Part shown: positions 5,559 to 8,313 of the stretch, piece by piece
Layout: every line of letters begins with the position of its first letter
How positions within the stretch are numbered: position 1 is the stretch's first letter
NCBI GenBank assembly: GCA_030590605.1
Contig: JAUUYB010000042.1
Location: 1-8,313, forward strand
Length of the DNA stretch: 8,313 bases
Reading direction: 5' to 3'
Source: Candidatus Woesearchaeota archaeon
GTDB lineage: Archaea > Nanobdellota > Nanobdellia > Woesearchaeales > JAUUYB01
The notes under the pieces: model-generated
Seen by the model: the letters and a program-made list of their open reading frames with translations, nothing else
Told to the model about the DNA's origin: nothing
Databases searched by the model: none
Made by a program: the position numbers and the translations under genes

Positions 5559-5738
5559 CTCTGGAGAATGTATCGTGCAAGCGGAGATGAGTATTATCTG
5601 AATCTGTTGGTCGAGTATAATGAGGATGATGTGATCAATCTAAAGACTGTCGCAGACAAAACGATATTGGGGGTAGAGGAAAAGATCAAAGAGGAGTATT
5701 TTCTGGAGCCAACAAAAAAGGCTATTTTACTTTTTTGA
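5559..5738 (+). pseudogene. Severed C-terminal part of the exonuclease gene, in frame after the UGA
   Basis: Reading straight on past the UGA in the same frame gives 59 more sense codons and a final TGA at 5736-5738. They start LWRMYRASGDEYY, matching the family's 'LW..Y...GD' segment, and continue with LLVEYNEDDVINLKTVAD, which carries the missing DEDDy motif (Y225 and D229 if the UGA counts as codon 205). A full-length protein would be 264 residues, normal for the family. The match on both sides of the UGA without a frame change shows one ancestral gene broken by a single stop codon. The tail has no other stop and looks undecayed, so the break is recent, false or bypassed. Its last codons overlap the HAD gene by 17 bases and lie within the shared terminator. 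An independent start (ATG at 5568) could be imagined, but nothing supports it. Confidence 0.75.
5713..5737. terminator. Bidirectional terminator overlapping two stop codons
   Basis: CAAAAAAG (5713-5720) and CTTTTTTG (5730-5737) are perfect inverted repeats around a 9-base loop. Read on either strand, the element offers a T6 run just at or after the end of the gene coming in: the exonuclease frame on the plus strand, whose TGA is 5736-5738, and the HAD gene on the minus strand, whose TAG is 5724-5722. The placement suits termination for both convergent transcripts. Confidence 0.6.
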
Positions 5739-6420
5739 CGTAACTTATCAGGTCACTTACTTTATTGAGGATGACGTCAGCATTTACAGTAACATTCTTT
5801 TTTTCCCTATATTCCTCATAAGCGTCATAACCGTATTTAGCGAATGCAGTCTTCATGCCCAGTGCTTTTGCTCCCTTGATGTCACGTTCAGGGAAATCTC
5901 CTACCATGAGAGTCTCTTCTGGTAAGACATTAAGACGTTTTGTCGCGAGAAGGAAAGGTTTGTGAGAAGGTTTCCGCACTTTTGTGTCGTCGAATGTGAC
6001 TATGACATCGAAGAATTCGTCGAGGCCGGTCGAACATATCCTAAGCCATGCACGTTCTCTTGGAGCATCAGATACGATCGCTGTCTTCAGACCCATCGAT
6101 TTGATCTTGAGGAGAGTCCTTTTGGCGCCTGGATATGGCACAAGATACCCTGCCTTGGTCCGCCTGTAAGCAAGGATAGCATAACAGAGCATGCGGATGT
6201 CAACCTTGCCATGGACTTTCTTCAGGAATCTCTGGAATATCTTCCTGTCCTCGATGTTGAAATTCATGTACATCTTCTCGAAGATCTTCACTGCTTTCTC
6301 CTTCTCTATGTCCAGACCTGCGTCGATCATCGCGTCGACGCTCGATCGGACTGCCTGCTTCTTCATCTCCATAAGATCTATGAGAGTGTTGTCGAGATCG
6401 AAAATCACTGCTTTTATCAT
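5722..6420 (-). CDS. HAD-superfamily (subfamily IA) phosphatase/hydrolase
   Basis: The protein has 232 residues, normal for small cytosolic HAD phosphatases that act through an aspartyl-phosphate. Motif I is FDLDNTLID (D8 nucleophile, D10 acid/base). A helical cap follows (about 15-90). Motif II is IVSDA (S117), motif III is VRKPSHKPF (K150), and motif IV is MVGDFPERDIKGAK with D175 and D180. All catalytic residues are present, so it should be active. The substrate cannot be read from sequence; relatives include archaeal sugar-phosphate and phosphoglycolate-like phosphatases. The ATG at 6420 is backed by a TATA box about 27 bases upstream with no ribosome site. It runs toward the exonuclease gene and overlaps that gene's full frame by 17 bases at the 3' end. 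Its GC content is like the left part of the window, so it marks the boundary before the AT-rich operon. Confidence 0.93.
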   Translation of the reverse strand: MIKAVIFDLDNTLIDLMEMKKQAVRSSVDAMIDAGLDIEKEKAVKIFEKMYMNFNIEDRKIFQRFLKKVHGKVDIRMLCYAILAYRRTKAGYLVPYPGAKRTLLKIKSMGLKTAIVSDAPRERAWLRICSTGLDEFFDVIVTFDDTKVRKPSHKPFLLATKRLNVLPEETLMVGDFPERDIKGAKALGMKTAFAKYGYDAYEEYREKKNVTVNADVILNKVSDLISYVKKVK

Positions 6421-6443
6421 AAGAAGAATTGACTTTTTTGGGG

Positions 6444-6451
6444 AATATAAA
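6444..6451 (-). promoter_or_regulatory. TATA box of the HAD gene (leaderless)
   Basis: TTTATATT on the minus strand is the same octamer as before tgt and is centred 27.5 bases before the ATG at 6420. The bases between hold no GGAGG-like site. Confidence 0.6.
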
Positions 6452-6465
6452 GATTGTGATTCATT

Positions 6466-6493
6466 TTATGGATTTTTTTGATAATATCCATAA
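6466..6493. repeat. 8-bp inverted repeat upstream of the HAD promoter
   Basis: TTATGGAT (6466-6473) and ATCCATAA (6486-6493) are perfect inverted repeats with a 12-base spacer containing seven T. It lies 15 bases upstream of the HAD TATA box and downstream of the CxxC gene's stop, so it may be a regulator site or a 3'-end hairpin for the operon. On the minus strand no T run follows, which weakens the terminator reading. Confidence 0.35.
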
Positions 6494-6558
6494 CATATCA
6501 TAAAATCCCCCAGAAAGCAAATTGCTCAAATATGTTTCTAAGAAAGTTCAGTTTTACA

Positions 6559-6957
6559 TCAATTTGAATATTTTTCTTTGAGTTCTTTTTCGTTTCCATA
6601 TCCAGCAAAGCCTTTATGGTGTTCTGGTTCGATAAAACCTCTGTATTTCTTATGTTTTATGCCACACCAATACTCTTCTGTTTTTCCTGCGATTATTGTT
6701 GCATAATGAATCAATCCAATTCCATACCCACAATATGCACAATTTATTTTGTCAAACCAGTCAAGGTATGATAATTTATGTCTATCAATCCGAATATAAT
6801 TTATTCTTTTCACTAATGGAATGTCCAGTAAACGAAAACAGATATTATGATATATCTCAAGAGAGATATCCATTATGACCAAAGGAATTATCATTACCCA
6901 GGTAAGGGGTGCTGACAATATGTGCTTGATTTTCCTTGAATATTTTCTGTGTTTCAT
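6559..6957 (-). CDS. Small membrane protein with CxxC and WCxIKH motifs, uncharacterised
   Basis: The protein has 132 residues. A basic N-terminus ([12 protein letters not shown]) leads to a hydrophobic segment (about 17-32, LTWVMIIPLVIMD). A polar domain follows with YIRIDRHKLSYLDWFDKINC (54-73), CAYCGYG (73-79, C73 and C76) and YWCGIKHKK (96-104, C98 and H102). CxxC plus C and H is a plausible zinc or iron site. From memory, a similar NCxYCGYxxG...YWCxIKH pattern occurs in uncharacterised bacterial proteins, so transfer is possible. Its ATG shares the bases ATGA with the stop of the ABC ATPase gene, which points to translational coupling and a job linked to the transporter. It is last in the operon and AT-rich like its partners. 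The function is unknown. That it is a real gene rests on the coupling and the conserved-looking cysteine motifs. Confidence 0.8.
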   Translation of the reverse strand: MKHRKYSRKIKHILSAPLTWVMIIPLVIMDISLEIYHNICFRLLDIPLVKRINYIRIDRHKLSYLDWFDKINCAYCGYGIGLIHYATIIAGKTEEYWCGIKHKKYRGFIEPEHHKGFAGYGNEKELKEKYSN

Positions 6958-7676
6958 TTTTGAACAGTTTTCTTTACTTTTGTCTCAATTAATCCATCTC
7001 TTATTCGTATTACCCTATCAAAATACTTAATTTGATCAGGATCATGACTTACCATAACAATAGTTTGACCATAATCTTTATTGAATTTTTTGAGAAGATT
7101 TAGAATAACATCCCCTGCTTCAGTATCAAGATTTGCAGTCGGTTCATCAGCAAATAATATTGCTGGTTTATGTGCTAGAGCTCTTGCCATCGCCACTCTT
7201 TGCTGTTCTCCACCAGATAATTCAAAAGGATGATGATGGATTCTTTCACCTAATCCTACAGTCTCTAGAAGTTGTTTAGCCTCATCAGTATAAACTTTTT
7301 TTGGTTCTCCTATCATTCGCAAAGGCAAATAAACATTTTCTAATGCTGTCAATTCAGGAATATTCCTATATTGTTGAAAAACATATCCTAATTTATTTAA
7401 TCTAAAATAGGATCGTTTCATATCCGATAATTCAGTTACATCCACTCCATCGATAAGAATTTTCCCTTCAGTAGGCATGTCCAAGAGTCCTAATTGGTGC
7501 AATGTTGTACTTTTGCCAGAACCTGAAGGGCCCATAATGCCTACAAACTCACCTTCATAGATTTTGAAGCTGATTCCTCTTAGTGCTTTTGTTATGACAT
7601 CGCCCATTCTATAATGTTTAGCTAAATTTTGAACTTCAATCATCACCTTTCTTTTTGGAATATCCTTTTTCGTCAT
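6954..7676 (-). CDS. ABC transporter ATP-binding protein, MacB/LolD type
   Basis: This cytoplasmic ATPase pairs with an FtsX-like permease to drive export or mechanical work across the membrane. In the 240-residue form chosen here it has Walker [10 protein letters not shown] (49-57), the Q-loop VFQQ (Q101), signature LSGGEQQR (153-160), Walker B ILFADEP (173-179) and H-loop SHD (H211). The spacing and the [16 protein letters not shown] and [11 protein letters not shown] segments are typical of the MacB/LolD/FtsE group. All catalytic residues are present. An in-frame ATG at 7697 would add 7 residues, but it has no ribosome site. The ATG at 7676 has AGGGGA at 7686-7681 and follows the permease stop by one base, so it is preferred. 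The 3' end overlaps the next gene as ATGA. The gene is AT-rich (one 60-base line, 7021-7080, has 16 G+C). The substrate is unknown. Confidence 0.95.
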   Translation of the reverse strand: MTKKDIPKRKVMIEVQNLAKHYRMGDVITKALRGISFKIYEGEFVGIMGPSGSGKSTTLHQLGLLDMPTEGKILIDGVDVTELSDMKRSYFRLNKLGYVFQQYRNIPELTALENVYLPLRMIGEPKKVYTDEAKQLLETVGLGERIHHHPFELSGGEQQRVAMARALAHKPAILFADEPTANLDTEAGDVILNLLKKFNKDYGQTIVMVSHDPDQIKYFDRVIRIRDGLIETKVKKTVQK

Positions 7677-7677
7677 A

Positions 7678-8313
7678 TTATCCCCTAAATATTGCATCTA
7701 AGATGTTTTCTTTTATTGCCCCTTGTGCGGGAAAATACCCTGCAACCACAGATGAACTTAACAAAATAAAAAATGAAATGATGTAGTCTGAAGCTTGCAC
7801 AATCGGAAGAACAGCTCCAATGGGCATGATTATTGGATTGACTGTAAAATACCAGATGATACATTTTGTAAGAATGAATCCAAAAGTACCTCCTAAGATA
7901 CCATAGAAAAAAGATTGAATCACATAAGAAGTAAGAATTGTCTCTTTGTTTATTCCCATTGCCTTCATAATTCCAATTTGAGTCCGTTTATGCAGGACAT
8001 TGATATAAATCATGATATATATTGTGGCAAATGCGATAATTATCCCTATTAACCCAGTGATTTTACTCACGATCAGTAAGCTATCTGTAAATTGATTAAG
8101 AACTCCAAGTTTTTCCTGCCATGACCATATCCTTCCACTAACACCCAATTCTTTAAGCTTGAAAATGACGTCTTCTTCAATACCTCTTTCGTTTGTTCTG
8201 ATCATGATCTCTGTTGCTACATTTATCTCTTCATCAGTAGCATTAAAAATCTGCTTTGCTTCTTCTTTTGTAATATATGCATAAAAGTCAGTTGCTGCAA
8301 AATTCTGACTGTA
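7678..8313 (-). CDS. FtsX/MacB-type ABC transporter permease, C-terminal part (runs off right edge)
   Basis: The minus-strand frame is open from 8313 to the TAA at 7680-7678, giving 211 residues. An internal Met at 8205 is not the start, because 36 codons upstream stay open in the same style. The first about 75 residues look extracytoplasmic (EEAKQIFNATDEEINVATEI, then a conserved-looking WSWQEKLG). Three membrane segments follow at about 79-105, 130-157 and 175-195. Between the first two, HKRTQIGIMKAMGINKETI matches the family's cytoplasmic coupling segment 'R..EIGilkAiGa....I'. The end AGYFPAQGAIKENILDAIFR matches 'agyyPArrAakidPieALR'. So this is the FtsX domain of a four-segment permease whose first segment and most of the outer domain lie beyond the window. 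It is translated just before its ATPase partner and is the most upstream gene seen of this operon, whose promoter is outside the window. Confidence 0.9.
   Translation of the reverse strand, partial: YSQNFAATDFYAYITKEEAKQIFNATDEEINVATEIMIRTNERGIEEDVIFKLKELGVSGRIWSWQEKLGVLNQFTDSLLIVSKITGLIGIIIAFATIYIMIYINVLHKRTQIGIMKAMGINKETILTSYVIQSFFYGILGGTFGFILTKCIIWYFTVNPIIMPIGAVLPIVQASDYIISFFILLSSSVVAGYFPAQGAIKENILDAIFRG
7681..7686 (-). promoter_or_regulatory. Shine-Dalgarno site that selects the ABC ATPase start at 7676
   Basis: AGGGGA on the minus strand, lying in the last codons of the permease gene, ends 4 bases before ATG 7676. The spacer TAAT contains the permease TAA stop, so a ribosome finishing the permease could restart directly. 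The upstream ATG at 7697 has no such site. Confidence 0.6.

Noticed and set aside
5559..5720. A selenocysteine insertion element after the UGA
   Set aside because: I could not see a convincing GC-rich stem with the archaeal SECIS internal bulge, and the family has no selenocysteine at this position that I know of.
5962..6432. A 156-codon open frame antisense to the HAD gene
   Set aside because: The HAD gene on the other strand keeps all catalytic motifs; the antisense product has no recognisable domain or start signals.
6516..6526. Small palindrome AGCAAATTGCT in the gap before the HAD gene
   Set aside because: Five-base arms in AT-rich DNA are expected by chance, and no regulatory context supports it.
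8206..8313. Start of the permease at the Met encoded at 8205
   Set aside because: The same frame is open for 36 more codons to the window edge, and an FtsX permease needs another membrane segment and outer domain upstream.

Overview
The window looks archaeal. It carries a 429-residue aEF1A followed by ribosomal protein uS10, TATA-box promoters placed about 26 bases before start codons, and T-rich terminators without strong hairpins. The aEF1A wording recalls euryarchaeal and DPANN (Woesearchaeota-like) proteins, but this placement is tentative and was made by eye.

Layout. (1) 1-570, minus strand: the N-terminal 190 residues of a tRNA-guanine transglycosylase that runs off the left edge. It reads like the bacterial/eukaryotic queuine type, not archaeal ArcTGT. 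(2) 571-876: a divergent control region with three TATA boxes and a 10-bp palindrome. (3) 877-2543, plus: aEF1A and uS10, the tail end of the classical str operon without fusA, rps7 or rps12 next to it. (4) 2685-3500, plus: an MscS mechanosensitive channel. (5) 3582-3827, plus: an 81-residue membrane-anchored protein with three cysteines and a DxDxDG loop. (6) 3882-4889, plus: a polytopic membrane protein of unknown function. (7) 4944-5738, plus: a DnaQ/RNase H-like exonuclease gene cut by an in-frame UGA just before its last catalytic motif. (8) 5722-6420, minus: a HAD-family phosphatase that overlaps the exonuclease gene tail to tail through a shared inverted repeat that looks like a two-way terminator. 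(9) 6559-8313, minus: an AT-rich operon of an FtsX/MacB-type permease (truncated by the right edge), its ABC ATPase, and a small CxxC membrane protein coupled by an ATGA overlap.

Genes 1-8 share a moderately GC-rich, ATC-rich style, and most are single genes with their own promoter. Five or six of these promoters sit exactly where transcription would begin at the start codon, so leaderless mRNAs seem common. aEF1A instead has a leader with a strong Shine-Dalgarno site. The right-hand operon is visibly more AT-rich and organised differently (overlapping genes), which suggests a separate origin. The features most worth checking are the interrupted exonuclease, the bacterial-type TGT, the small tri-cysteine protein and the transporter with its CxxC partner. 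I see no rRNA, tRNA, CRISPR array or insertion sequence.
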